Shown: positions 54,286 to 64,000 of the stretch, in pieces | Layout: every line of letters starts with the position of its first letter | Numbering within the stretch: the stretch's first letter is position 1 | Origin: Escherichia whittamii | GTDB taxonomy: Bacteria > Pseudomonadota > Gammaproteobacteria > Enterobacterales > Enterobacteriaceae | Direction: 5' to 3' | Assembly (NCBI RefSeq): GCF_014836715.1 | Contig: NZ_JACSQI010000010.1 | Location: 124,001-188,000, forward strand | Length of the DNA: 64,000 nt | Notes under the pieces: model-generated | The model's database searches: none | Told to the model about the DNA's origin: nothing | Seen by the model: only the letters and a program-made list of their open reading frames with translations | Program-made: the position numbers and the translations under genes

Positions 54286-55257
54286 TTACTGTTGCAGTTC
54301 TTTCTCGGTAAAGAGATCGGCAAACAGTGCAGTGCTTAAATAACGCTCACCCGATGATGGTAGAATAACCACAATATTCTTATTGGTAAAGCTTTCATCT
54401 TCTTGCAGTTTCAACGCCGCAGCAACAGCCGCACCGGAAGAGATCCCGGCAAGAATGCCTTCTTCTTCCATCAGGCGTCGCGCAGTAGAGATGGCTTCTT
54501 CATTGGTGATGCCAATAACTTTGTCGACCAGTTTGAGATCAAGGTTAGCAGGGATAAAGCCTGCGCCGATGCCCTGGATTTTATGCGGCCCTGGTTTGAT
54601 TTCTTCACCTGCCAGCGCCTGGGCGATAACCGGAGAGTCGGTTGGTTCTACGGCAACAGAGATGAGGTCAGTCTTGCCTTTGGTGCCTTTAATGTAGCGG
54701 CTGACGCCGGTCAAAGTGCCGCCAGTGCCTACCCCGGCAATAAACACATCGACCTGACCGTCGGTATCTTCCCAGATCTCGGGACCGGTGGTTTTTTCAT
54801 GTATTTCCGGGTTTGCCGGATTGCTGAATTGTTGCAGCAGCAGGTATTTTTCTGGATTGCTGGCGACAATTTCTTCCGCTTTTTGAATCGCACCTTTCAT
54901 CCCTTTCGCGCCTTCGGTTAGCACCAGATTTGCGCCTAACGCTTTGAGCAGCTTGCGGCGTTCAATACTCATGGTTTCCGGCATGGTCAGAGTGAGTTTA
55001 TAACCGCGAGCGGCAGCCACATACGCCAGCGCAATACCGGTATTGCCGCTGGTTGGCTCCACCAACTCAACGCCCGGCTTCAGTACGCCGCGCTTTTCGG
55101 CATCCCAAATCATATTGGCACCGATACGGCACTTAACGCTGAAGCTGGGGTTGCGGGATTCCACCTTCGCCAGAATACGTCCGTTACCGATTCGATTCAG
55201 GCGAACCAGCGGTGTGTGACCGATAGTCAGCGAGTTATCTTCAAAAATCTTACTCAT
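54286..55257 (-). CDS. cysK: CysK, cysteine synthase A
   Basis: Main O-acetylserine sulfhydrylase and partner of CysE in the cysteine synthase complex. 323 residues. The PLP lysine is Lys42 in [12 protein letters not shown], the substrate loop is [10 protein letters not shown] and the phosphate-binding loop is [11 protein letters not shown]. Related to CysM, the second cysteine synthase in this window, but with the sequence features of the sulfide-specific A form. cysZ lies upstream on the same strand, with a 184-base gap. Confidence 0.97.
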   Translation of the reverse strand: MSKIFEDNSLTIGHTPLVRLNRIGNGRILAKVESRNPSFSVKCRIGANMIWDAEKRGVLKPGVELVEPTSGNTGIALAYVAAARGYKLTLTMPETMSIERRKLLKALGANLVLTEGAKGMKGAIQKAEEIVASNPEKYLLLQQFSNPANPEIHEKTTGPEIWEDTDGQVDVFIAGVGTGGTLTGVSRYIKGTKGKTDLISVAVEPTDSPVIAQALAGEEIKPGPHKIQGIGAGFIPANLDLKLVDKVIGITNEEAISTARRLMEEEGILAGISSGAAVAAALKLQEDESFTNKNIVVILPSSGERYLSTALFADLFTEKELQQ

Positions 55258-55378
55258 GGCCTGTCCTTAACTGTATGAAATTGGGATACAACAGCAAGCA
55301 TACCCGCTCAGAGAATATGCGGAAGTAAGGATTTAGCATATCTATATGCAGAAGGGAAATAATGGTTCGCAAGATGGA

Positions 55379-55406
55379 ATAAGGGGCGGCATAAGCCACC
55401 CCTGTT
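55379..55406 (-). terminator. Hairpin after cysZ
   Basis: On the minus strand GGGGTGGC-TTAT-GCCGCCCC followed by TTATT, located 36 bases after the cysZ stop. Probably a rho-independent terminator with a poor T-tract. Confidence 0.6.
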
Positions 55407-55441
55407 CCACACATAATGTTTACAAAATAATCGGTAAATTG

Positions 55442-56203
55442 TTACCGCCACAATGCATGTTTAGCGCGGTAGCAATCGACCCACATCGCCGTAGCGCCAC
55501 AAACGGCCACCGGCATGATGAACAGGTTGAGTACCGGGATCATCGTGAACAGGCTAGTTAAAGCACCAAACTGCATATTAGTGATTTTGCGCGTGCGCAG
55601 GGCAGTGCGCATATCTTTGAATGGCACTTTGTGGTTATCGAACGGATAGTCGCAGTACTGGATGGCTAACATCCAGGCGCTGAACAGGAACCACAGTACC
55701 GGTGCGACGGTTTGCCCAATGCCAGGGATGAAGTAAAGGATCAGCAATACAATCGCGCGCGGCAGATACCAGGCAAACTTTTGCCATTCACGTTTCATAA
55801 TCCGCGGCACATCTTTCATGATGCCGAAAATACCGGTATCCGGTGGCGTAGCGCCAGTCAGTCTTGCTTCCAGTTGTTCAGCCAACAAACCGTTAAACGG
55901 AGCGGCAATCCAGTTGGCGATGGTGGAGAAAAAATAGCCAAAAACCAGTAGCACGGAGATAACCGCTACAGGCCAAAGCAAATAGCTCAACCATTGCAGC
56001 CAGCCAGGTACGTGGCTCATTAATGACGGGATCCAGACATCCAGTTGGCTAAAGAGCCACCAGAACGCGCCTCCCATCAACAAGATATTGATCAACAGCG
56101 GTAAGATGACAAAACGCCGAATCCCAGGTTGCGAGACGAGCTTCCAGCCTTGCGCAAAATAGTAAAAACCGCTGCGTGAGGCAGATGTGAATGTTGAAAC
56201 CAT
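55442..56203 (-). CDS. cysZ: CysZ, sulfate transporter
   Basis: High-affinity, ATP-independent sulfate uptake protein used for cysteine synthesis. 253 residues (DUF540/EI24 family) with four main hydrophobic helices (about 30-50, 70-95, 145-175, 205-235) and a conserved [12 protein letters not shown] segment. It is divergent from zipA and upstream of cysK. Confidence 0.94.
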   Translation of the reverse strand: MVSTFTSASRSGFYYFAQGWKLVSQPGIRRFVILPLLINILLMGGAFWWLFSQLDVWIPSLMSHVPGWLQWLSYLLWPVAVISVLLVFGYFFSTIANWIAAPFNGLLAEQLEARLTGATPPDTGIFGIMKDVPRIMKREWQKFAWYLPRAIVLLILYFIPGIGQTVAPVLWFLFSAWMLAIQYCDYPFDNHKVPFKDMRTALRTRKITNMQFGALTSLFTMIPVLNLFIMPVAVCGATAMWVDCYRAKHALWR

Positions 56204-56432
56204 AATCAGGATATGCTCCTTTTGACCAATCCCAGGAAAGTTCTGCGTATTTTACCGGGTAATTGCGCAATGGACAGTTAGGATATGTTCGAAAAAACAG
56301 CAAAAAGCACGATTTCATCTATCTTTGTGCTGTGAAAGTTAAGAGTGCACTTGCACTTGAGGTAATCGACAAATACTCTTAGTGAGTAAATGTTTGCCGT
56401 GGTGGCAAGGTGTTAGAACAACAGAGAATATA

Positions 56433-57413
56433 ATGATGCAGGATTTGCGTCTGATATTAATCATTGTTGGCGCGATCGCCATAATCGCTTTACTGGTACA
56501 TGGTTTCTGGACCAGCCGTAAAGAACGATCTTCTATGTTTCGCGATCGGCCACTAAAACGAATGAAGTCAAAACGTGACGACGATTCTTATGACGAGGAT
56601 GTCGAAGATGATGAGGGTGTTGGTGAGGTTCGTGTTCACCGCGTAAATCATGCCCCGGCTAACGCCCAGGAGCATGAGGCTGCTCGTCCGTCGCCGCAAC
56701 ACCAGTACCAACCGCCTTATGCGTCTGCGCAACCGCGTCAACCGGTCCAGCAGCCGCCTGAAGCGCAGGTACCGCCGCAACATGCTCCGCATTCAGCGCA
56801 GCCTGTTCAGCAACCGCAGCCAGTGCAACAACCGCAGCCAGTACAGCAGCCGGCTTACCCGCCGCAGCCTGAACAGCCGGTTGCTTCGCAGGTGCCTCCA
56901 GCTCCGCAGCCGGTTTTCCAGACCGCGGAACCTGTAGCGGCACCGCAGCCTGAACCTGTAGCTGAACCAGCGCCTGCGATGGATAAGCCGAAGCGCAAAG
57001 AAGCGGTGATCATCATGAACGTCGCGGCGCATCACGGTAGCGAGCTGAACGGTGAACTGCTTCTTAATAGCATTCAACAGGCGGGCTTTATCTTTGGCGA
57101 TATGAATATTTATCATCGCCATCTTAGCCCGGATGGCAGCGGCCCGGCGTTATTCAGCCTGGCGAATATGGTGAAACCGGGAACCTTTGATCCTGAAATG
57201 AAGGATTTCACAACGCCGGGTGTCACTATCTTCATGCAGGTGCCGTCTTACGGTGATGAACTGCAAAACTTCAAGCTGATGCTGCAATCTGCGCAGCATA
57301 TTGCCGATGAAGTTGGCGGCGTAGTGCTTGACGATCAGCGCCGTATGATGACTCCGCAGAAACTGCGCGAGTATCAGGACATCATCCGCGAAGTCAAAGA
57401 CGCCAACGCCTGA
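56433..57413 (+). CDS. zipA: ZipA, essential FtsZ-anchoring division protein
   Basis: Bitopic membrane protein that tethers FtsZ polymers to the membrane. I choose ATG 56433 ([13 protein letters not shown]), giving 326 residues; the in-frame start at 56382 would put 17 polar residues before the anchor. Domains: N-terminal transmembrane helix (about 5-26), charged segment (27-85, many Arg/Lys then Asp/Glu), Pro/Gln-rich linker (about 90-195) with tandem PVQQPQ repeats, and the C-terminal FtsZ-binding domain (about 200-326). The linker differs in length from K-12 (328 residues). Confidence 0.95.
   Translation: MMQDLRLILIIVGAIAIIALLVHGFWTSRKERSSMFRDRPLKRMKSKRDDDSYDEDVEDDEGVGEVRVHRVNHAPANAQEHEAARPSPQHQYQPPYASAQPRQPVQQPPEAQVPPQHAPHSAQPVQQPQPVQQPQPVQQPAYPPQPEQPVASQVPPAPQPVFQTAEPVAAPQPEPVAEPAPAMDKPKRKEAVIIMNVAAHHGSELNGELLLNSIQQAGFIFGDMNIYHRHLSPDGSGPALFSLANMVKPGTFDPEMKDFTTPGVTIFMQVPSYGDELQNFKLMLQSAQHIADEVGGVVLDDQRRMMTPQKLREYQDIIREVKDANA
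56802..56855 (+). repeat. Three tandem 18-base repeats in the zipA linker
   Basis: Three consecutive near-identical 18-base units (CCWGTNCARCARCCGCAG type) encode [18 protein letters not shown]. This is a likely site of length variation by slippage or unequal recombination in the unstructured linker. Confidence 0.85.
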
Positions 57414-57442
57414 TACACTTAGGGCAAATTAACTCCTTTTCG

Positions 57443-57466
57443 AACCCCCGCTTGTCGGGGGTTTTT
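57443..57466 (+). terminator. Terminator between zipA and ligA
   Basis: AACCCCCG-CTTG-TCGGGGGTTTTT: strong G:C stem with T-tract, ending 18 bases before the ligA start. Confidence 0.93.
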
Positions 57467-57474
57467 AGCATTGA

Positions 57475-59499
<2,025 letters not shown>

Positions 59500-59500
59500 G

Positions 59501-59719
59501 GTGGAGAAAGAGCAGCTGATTGAAATTGCCAATACGATGATGCCGTTTGGCAAGTACAAAGGGCGTCGCTTAATAGACCTGCCGGAAGAGTATCTACTGT
59601 GGTTTGCCCGCAAAGATGAGTTCCCGGCAGGCAAACTCGGTGAGCTAATGCAAATCACGTTGCTGATTAAAACCGAGGGGCTGACGCAACTGGTCCAGCC
59701 CCTGAAACGTCCGCTTTAA
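59501..59719 (+). CDS. ypeB: YpeB, small DUF3820 protein
   Basis: A 72-residue protein starting at GTG 59501 (MEKEQLIEIANTMMPFGKYK), one base after the ligA stop, with GGGAGCTGAG acting as ribosome-binding site. DUF3820 family, typified by the FGKYKGRRLIDLPEEYLLWF segment (about residues 16-35), which resembles short segments of exonuclease-associated proteins. Function unknown. Its last four bases overlap the convergent yfeH stop. Confidence 0.9.
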   Translation: MEKEQLIEIANTMMPFGKYKGRRLIDLPEEYLLWFARKDEFPAGKLGELMQITLLIKTEGLTQLVQPLKRPL

Positions 59720-60714
59720 ACTTTTCCGGCGCTGCTTTCCTGCTGCGGCTGTAGTTGCTCGGTCTGGCGCTTATAACGACGCGCCAGCACCGCGCAGACC
59801 ATCAGTTGGATCTGATGGAAAATCATCAACGGCAGTACCATCATACCGATCACCGATGTGGGGAACAGAATGTTCGCCATCGGAATACCATTCGCCAGAC
59901 TCTTTTTCGAACCACAGAAGACGATAGTGATTTCATCTGCTTTATTGAAACCCAGTCGACGCGCCATAAAGACGTTAATCACAATCACAATCGCCAGCAA
60001 TACGCAGCTGACCACCACAATAAACAGCAGCGAACCCCAACCGACTTTGTGCCAGATGCCGTTAACGACGGCTTCGCTGAATGCCGTATAAACGACTAAA
60101 AGAATGGATGTCTGGTCGGTTTTCGCTATCCACTTTTTATTGCGTGCTACCCAGTTACCAATCCACGGGCGAGAAAGATGTCCCAGCACGAACGGCAGCA
60201 GTAGTTGCAACATAATCTTACCGACCTGTTCCAGACTGCCTTCTGCACTGTGAATATTCATTACCAGACCGACCAGCAACGGCGAAAGGAAAATCCCCAG
60301 CAGGCTGGATGCCGATGCAGAACACACCGCCGCCGCGACATTACCGCCCGCCATTGAAGTAAAGGCGATTGCAGACTGCACGGTAGCCGGGAGAATGCAC
60401 AAATAGAGAAAACCGGAATAGAGCATGGGATCGACATTTACCGGTTTCCACCAGGCAAACAGTACGCCCAGAATCGGAAACAGTACGAAGGTGCTGCACA
60501 TTACCCACAAATGTAACCGCCAGTGACTACCGCCAGCGATTATCGCCTCACGGGACAGCTTCGCGCCGTGCATAAAGAACAACAGGGCAATAGCTGCCGT
60601 GGTCAGATTTTCAAAGAAGGGAACAAAACCGCCTCTGGCCGGAAAGAAAGAAGCCAGTAATACCACCGTGATCAGGGTTAAAGTGAAAGGATCGAGGATA
60701 CGAAAAAGTTTCAT
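59716..60714 (-). CDS. yfeH: YfeH, bile acid:sodium symporter-like membrane protein
   Basis: A 332-residue polytopic membrane protein of the BASS/SBF (bile acid sodium symporter-like) fold with about 9-10 hydrophobic helices. A conserved FCGSKKSLANGIPMANILF segment near residue 265 is typical of the family. Substrate unknown. It is normally divergent from the LysR gene yfeR, but in this window yfeR is only a remnant, so any YfeR control has been lost. Confidence 0.9.
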   Translation of the reverse strand: MKLFRILDPFTLTLITVVLLASFFPARGGFVPFFENLTTAAIALLFFMHGAKLSREAIIAGGSHWRLHLWVMCSTFVLFPILGVLFAWWKPVNVDPMLYSGFLYLCILPATVQSAIAFTSMAGGNVAAAVCSASASSLLGIFLSPLLVGLVMNIHSAEGSLEQVGKIMLQLLLPFVLGHLSRPWIGNWVARNKKWIAKTDQTSILLVVYTAFSEAVVNGIWHKVGWGSLLFIVVVSCVLLAIVIVINVFMARRLGFNKADEITIVFCGSKKSLANGIPMANILFPTSVIGMMVLPLMIFHQIQLMVCAVLARRYKRQTEQLQPQQESSAGKV

Positions 60715-60800
60715 AAAGACTCCAGATGACCGATGGCACTATTGTGCTTCTTTCAGTTTGAGAAATAAAATCGATTTATTGCATTCATTCATGAAGAAAA

Positions 60801-60957
60801 TAGATGAATTACTCTTTAAAACAATTAAATATTTTCTTCACAGTAGTGCAGGAAGAATCGGTCACGTTCAACAGCGGCTGAAGCATCAGAGGACGTGGTG
60901 CAAAAACAGGAGGGAATAGTGATGGCAGGGCGAGAAGGGCATTTGCTGTATCATATA
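60801..60957 (+). pseudogene. yfeR: yfeR remnant: LysR-type regulator with its middle deleted
   Basis: Only the two ends of yfeR remain. From ATG 60803 the frame reads MNYSLKQLNIFFTVVQE, the recognisable start of a LysR HTH domain (K-12 YfeR begins MNFSLKQLKVFVTVAQE), then shifts and stops. In another frame, from about 60872, TAAEASEDVVQKQEGIVMAGREGHLLYHI matches the K-12 C-terminus (MAGREGDPLYQI) and ends at TAG 60955-60957. The roughly 250 codons between are gone. The original gene was about 308 codons. Confidence 0.85.
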
Positions 60958-60998
60958 TAGTGTTATGTATTTCTGCCGGGAATCCCGGCAGAAATGGT

Positions 60999-61763
60999 TC
61001 AGAAGTTAAATTTGACCGAGTAAATGATGGCGTCCTGATACCAGGCTTCTCCCAGCTTGTCGTCCGCGTAGCGATACTGGAGTCCCGTAGTTATATTTGG
61101 GGTAGCGTTCCACCAGAGGGCGACCGCACCGTTCAGCCCTTCCTTACCGCCATTACCTACTGCGTAAGTGGCATCACGGTCAAACTCGTACTCGTTCCAG
61201 TTGGTGAGGGTGAATTTCTCACTGCCCAGCATAAAGCTGTAACCCGCAACCCAACCCGCTACGTAGCCGTTATCGCCAGTGTAATAGGTTTGATCCGTAT
61301 AGCGTTTAGCGAAAAACGGTTTGAACCACCACCCCTTGCCAGTAAGGTTGTAGCCGATACCGTACAGGAACATATCATCGTGGAAATTTATCCGATTTGC
61401 AGAACCGTAGGTGCCATACGCGTGCAGGTAGAGATTAAATCCGGTATCGCCCAGGTAAATGCGGTTGGTATTTTTAAAGGTATAACGCTGCTCGCTACCT
61501 GGTTTATCGTGGCGGTCGTTATAAAAGTTTTCCCAGTCGAAGAACCCGTACATTTCTCCCCAACTAAAGTTAGCGCCGCCTTCCAGTTCAAGATAACCAA
61601 AATCATCTTTGTGTGATTTGGTCGACGATTTCTCAGTCGTTCGACTGGTCCAGTCCAGGTAATGCATGCCGATATCTGCAAACCCACCTTTAAATTCTGC
61701 ATGAGATATAACAGGTATGGCTAATAAAGAGGAGAGTGTCAGAGTCAGAAGATGTTTTTTCAT
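60999..61763 (-). CDS. yfeN: YfeN, Tsx-like outer-membrane channel protein
   Basis: A 254-residue predicted outer-membrane beta-barrel of the nucleoside-specific channel (Tsx/OmpK) family. Sec signal MKKHLLTLTLSSLLAIPVISHA is followed by FADIGMHYLDWTSRTT, the family N-terminal strand, alternating aromatic strands and a terminal Phe (IIYSVKFNF), the usual barrel-assembly signal. Next to the xanthosine genes it may supply nucleosides, but that is inferred from family and position. Confidence 0.88.
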   Translation of the reverse strand: MKKHLLTLTLSSLLAIPVISHAEFKGGFADIGMHYLDWTSRTTEKSSTKSHKDDFGYLELEGGANFSWGEMYGFFDWENFYNDRHDKPGSEQRYTFKNTNRIYLGDTGFNLYLHAYGTYGSANRINFHDDMFLYGIGYNLTGKGWWFKPFFAKRYTDQTYYTGDNGYVAGWVAGYSFMLGSEKFTLTNWNEYEFDRDATYAVGNGGKEGLNGAVALWWNATPNITTGLQYRYADDKLGEAWYQDAIIYSVKFNF

Positions 61764-62011
61764 AGCATAAATCCCTATGCCGATCGTTATTAGTAGATTG
61801 CTTAATAAAGTGGTTGCTTAAAAACGGCATATTGTTAATGCAATGGAGTAAATATCGCCAATACAGTTTTTGCTGAGAATTAATAGTGAAAAGATATAAA
61901 TCCATCGATATCGAATCACTATTGAATGCGTGAAAAAAGTGTATTGGTAAGAGCCGGGACAACCTCGCTATAAAAAGGCGTTAGATTCAACCCTACAGAA
62001 AAAGGATATAT
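61764..62011. promoter_or_regulatory. Divergent region yfeN/xapA
   Basis: AT-rich gap of 248 bases containing the promoters of yfeN and the xapAB operon. XapR with xanthosine activates xapAB in K-12; I cannot mark its site. AGAAAAAGGAT is the xapA ribosome-binding site. Confidence 0.5.
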
Positions 62012-62845
62012 ATGTCTCAGGCAAATTTTTCTCATAACCCGCTGTATTGCGTCGATATTATCCAGGCTTATAAACCTGATTTCACGCCACGAGTGGCCTT
62101 TATTTTAGGTTCCGGGCTAGGCGCGCTAGCCGATCAGATTGAGAACGCTGTCGCAATTTCCTACGAAAAGTTGCCTGGATTCCCGGTGAGTACCGTTCAT
62201 GGTCATGCGGGTGAACTGGTGCTGGGGCACCTCCAGGGCGTACCGGTGGCATGCATGAAAGGTCGGGGACATTTCTATGAAGATCGTGGAATGACCATCA
62301 TGACCGACGCGATTCGTACTTTTAAATTGCTGGGCTGCGAACTGCTGTTCTGCACCAATGCGGCGGGCTCACTGCGTCCGGAAGTTGGTGCGGGCAGTCT
62401 GGTTGCGCTGAAAGACCACATTAATACCATGCCGGGTACACCGATGGTGGGGCCGAACGATGAACGCTTTGGAGAACGTTTCTTCTCGCTTGCGAATGCC
62501 TACGATGCGGATTACCGGGTACTGTTGCAAAAAGTGGCGAAAGAAGAGGGGTTCCCTCTGACGGAAGGTGTATTTGTTTCGTATCCGGGGCCGAATTTCG
62601 AAACGGCGGCTGAAATTCGCATGATGCAAATTATTGGCGGGGATGTCGTTGGAATGTCCGTTGTGCCTGAAGTTATTTCAGCACGCCATTGTGACCTGAA
62701 GGTGGTAGCCGTTTCTGCAATTACCAATATGGCGGAAGGTCTGAGTGACGTGAAGTTGTCACATGTCCAAACGCTGGCGGCAGCGGAGCTCTCCAGGCAG
62801 AACTTTATCAATCTTATTTGCGGGTTTCTGCGCAAAATTGCCTGA
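62012..62845 (+). CDS. xapA: XapA, xanthosine phosphorylase (purine nucleoside phosphorylase II)
   Basis: Phosphorolysis of xanthosine, inosine and guanosine to the base and ribose-1-phosphate. 277 residues of the trimeric PNP/MTAP family: phosphate loop ILGSGLGALAD (about residue 31), MKGRGHFYED, and the purine-site region VVGMSVVPEVISARH. First gene of xapAB, xapB beginning 59 bases later after a hairpin. Confidence 0.95.
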   Translation: MSQANFSHNPLYCVDIIQAYKPDFTPRVAFILGSGLGALADQIENAVAISYEKLPGFPVSTVHGHAGELVLGHLQGVPVACMKGRGHFYEDRGMTIMTDAIRTFKLLGCELLFCTNAAGSLRPEVGAGSLVALKDHINTMPGTPMVGPNDERFGERFFSLANAYDADYRVLLQKVAKEEGFPLTEGVFVSYPGPNFETAAEIRMMQIIGGDVVGMSVVPEVISARHCDLKVVAVSAITNMAEGLSDVKLSHVQTLAAAELSRQNFINLICGFLRKIA

Positions 62846-62861
62846 TTAAAACAACAAGAAA

Positions 62862-62882
62862 CGGCCTCTCGGGTGAGGCCAC
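62862..62882 (+). other. Hairpin between xapA and xapB
   Basis: GGCCTC-TCGG-GTGAGGCC: a stem around a UUCG-like stable tetraloop region without a T-tract. Likely an mRNA stabilising or processing structure that separates xapA from xapB rather than a terminator. Confidence 0.5.
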
Positions 62883-62904
62883 ATGATGCGACAAGGAAAC
62901 GATT

Positions 62905-64000
62905 ATGAGCATCGCTTTGCGCCTAAAGGTAATGTCCTTTTTGCAATATTTTATCTGGGGGAGCTGGCTGGTTACCCTCGGTTCTTACATGATTAATACC
63001 CTCCATTTTACCGGCGCTAACGTCGGCATGGTTTACAGTTCCAAAGGTATTGCCGCGATTATTATGCCAGGCATTATGGGGATCATCGCGGACAAATGGC
63101 TGCGCGCTGAACGTGCATACATGCTGTGCCATCTGGTGTGCGCTGGCGTACTTTTTTATGCGGCATCCGTCAGTGATCCGGATACGATGTTTTGGGTGAT
63201 GTTAGTCAATGCGATGGCATTTATGCCGACTATCGCATTATCGAACAGCGTCTCTTACTCTTGCCTTGCCCAGGCAGGGCTTGACCCGGTGACGGCTTTC
63301 CCACCTATTCGCGTTTTTGGTACGGTGGGGTTCATCATCGCGATGTGGGCGGTAAGCTTACTGCATCTGGAATTGAGCAGCCTGCAGCTGTACATTGCGT
63401 CCGGTGCGTCTCTGCTACTGTCGGCTTACGCGTTAACGCTGCCTAAGATCCCTGTTGCGCAGAAAAAAACGACCACTTCGCTTGCCAGTAAGCTCGGTCT
63501 GGATGCTTTCGTGCTGTTCAAAAATCCACGCATGGCCATCTTTTTCCTCTTCGCCATGATGCTGGGCGCAGTACTGCAAATTACCAACGTTTTTGGCAAC
63601 CCGTTCCTGCATGATTTTGCCCGTAACCCGGAGTTTGCTGATAGCTTCGTGGTGAAATATCCGTCCATTTTACTGTCAGTTTCACAGATGGCTGAAGTCG
63701 GTTTCATTCTGACGATTCCGTTCTTTTTGAAACGTTTCGGCATCAAAACGGTCATGCTAATGAGTATGTTGGCCTGGACGCTGCGCTTTGGCTTCTTTGT
63801 TTATGGCGATCCGTCACCAACCGGGTTTATTTTGCTGCTGCTGTCGATGATTGTTTACGGCTGTGCATTCGATTTCTTCAATATTTCCGGTTCGGTCTTT
63901 GTCGAACAGGAAGTTGATTCCAGCATTCGTGCCAGCGCACAGGGGCTCTTTATGACCATGGTAAATGGTGTCGGTGCTTGGGTTGGCTCGATTCTGAGCG
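62905..64000 (+). CDS. xapB: XapB, xanthosine:proton symporter (3' end cut off)
   Basis: Major facilitator family nucleoside permease of the NupG type. The frame begins MSIALRLKVMSFLQYFIWGSW at ATG 62905 with AAGGAAACG upstream and is open to the right edge, giving about 365 of an expected 418 codons. Many hydrophobic helices are visible, with the family segment GSWLVTLGSYM at the N-terminus. No defect in the visible part. Confidence 0.93.
   Translation, partial: MSIALRLKVMSFLQYFIWGSWLVTLGSYMINTLHFTGANVGMVYSSKGIAAIIMPGIMGIIADKWLRAERAYMLCHLVCAGVLFYAASVSDPDTMFWVMLVNAMAFMPTIALSNSVSYSCLAQAGLDPVTAFPPIRVFGTVGFIIAMWAVSLLHLELSSLQLYIASGASLLLSAYALTLPKIPVAQKKTTTSLASKLGLDAFVLFKNPRMAIFFLFAMMLGAVLQITNVFGNPFLHDFARNPEFADSFVVKYPSILLSVSQMAEVGFILTIPFFLKRFGIKTVMLMSMLAWTLRFGFFVYGDPSPTGFILLLLSMIVYGCAFDFFNISGSVFVEQEVDSSIRASAQGLFMTMVNGVGAWVGSILS

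Overview
This window is chromosomal DNA from an Escherichia, most likely E. coli or a very close relative. Gene order and protein sequences follow the well-known E. coli K-12 segment from ypfH to xapB almost gene for gene, written here in the opposite orientation to the usual K-12 map. It is not K-12 itself. There is no CPZ-55 prophage between eutA and eutB, yfeS is absent between cysM and yfeK, yfeR survives only as two fused ends, and a small AT-rich island sits between eutR and hemF. I see no rRNA, tRNA, insertion sequence or CRISPR array. The identity calls come from recalled family and K-12 knowledge, not from a database search.

Layout. 1-3 kb: ypfH (cut by the window edge), then yffB-dapE-ypfN on the minus strand; dapE serves lysine and peptidoglycan synthesis. 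2.8-10.8 kb: microprotein gene ypfM, the RND pump gene acrD with a BaeR-type box, nitrate/nitrite sensor gene narQ, anaerobic oxidoreductase gene aegA and nudK. 10.9-17.6 kb: ypfG, talA-tktB (pentose phosphate pathway) and maeB (NADP malic enzyme). 17.9-32.7 kb: the complete 17-gene ethanolamine utilisation operon eutSPQTDMNEJGHABCLKR. It encodes the shell of a bacterial microcompartment, the B12-dependent lyase, acetaldehyde-processing enzymes, cobalamin and reactivation functions, a permease and the regulator. 32.7-34.4 kb: the accessory island, with an unrecognised 223-residue protein and a DUF1778/GNAT toxin-antitoxin pair. 34.5-39.1 kb: amiA-hemF, ypeA, yfeZ, yfeY and yfeX. 39.3-45 kb: murQ-murP-yfeW (N-acetylmuramic acid recovery), divergent murR, and ucpA. 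45-50.3 kb: cysPUWA-cysM (sulfate/thiosulfate uptake and cysteine synthesis) and yfeK. 50.4-53.9 kb: pdxK and ptsH-ptsI-crr (general sugar phosphotransferase). 54.2-59.7 kb: cysK, cysZ, zipA, ligA and ypeB. 59.7-64 kb: yfeH, decayed yfeR, yfeN and xapA-xapB (xanthosine use; xapB is cut by the window edge).

How it fits together. Sulfur assimilation genes (cysPUWAM, cysK, cysZ) flank the pts operon. The eut operon turns ethanolamine into acetyl-CoA, acetyl phosphate and ethanol inside a protein shell. REP/BIME hairpins punctuate many gene junctions. The parts least explained by the standard Escherichia backbone are the eutR-hemF island (especially its 223-residue orphan), the yfeR deletion scar, the missing yfeS, and a duplicated hairpin around a BIME downstream of yfeX.
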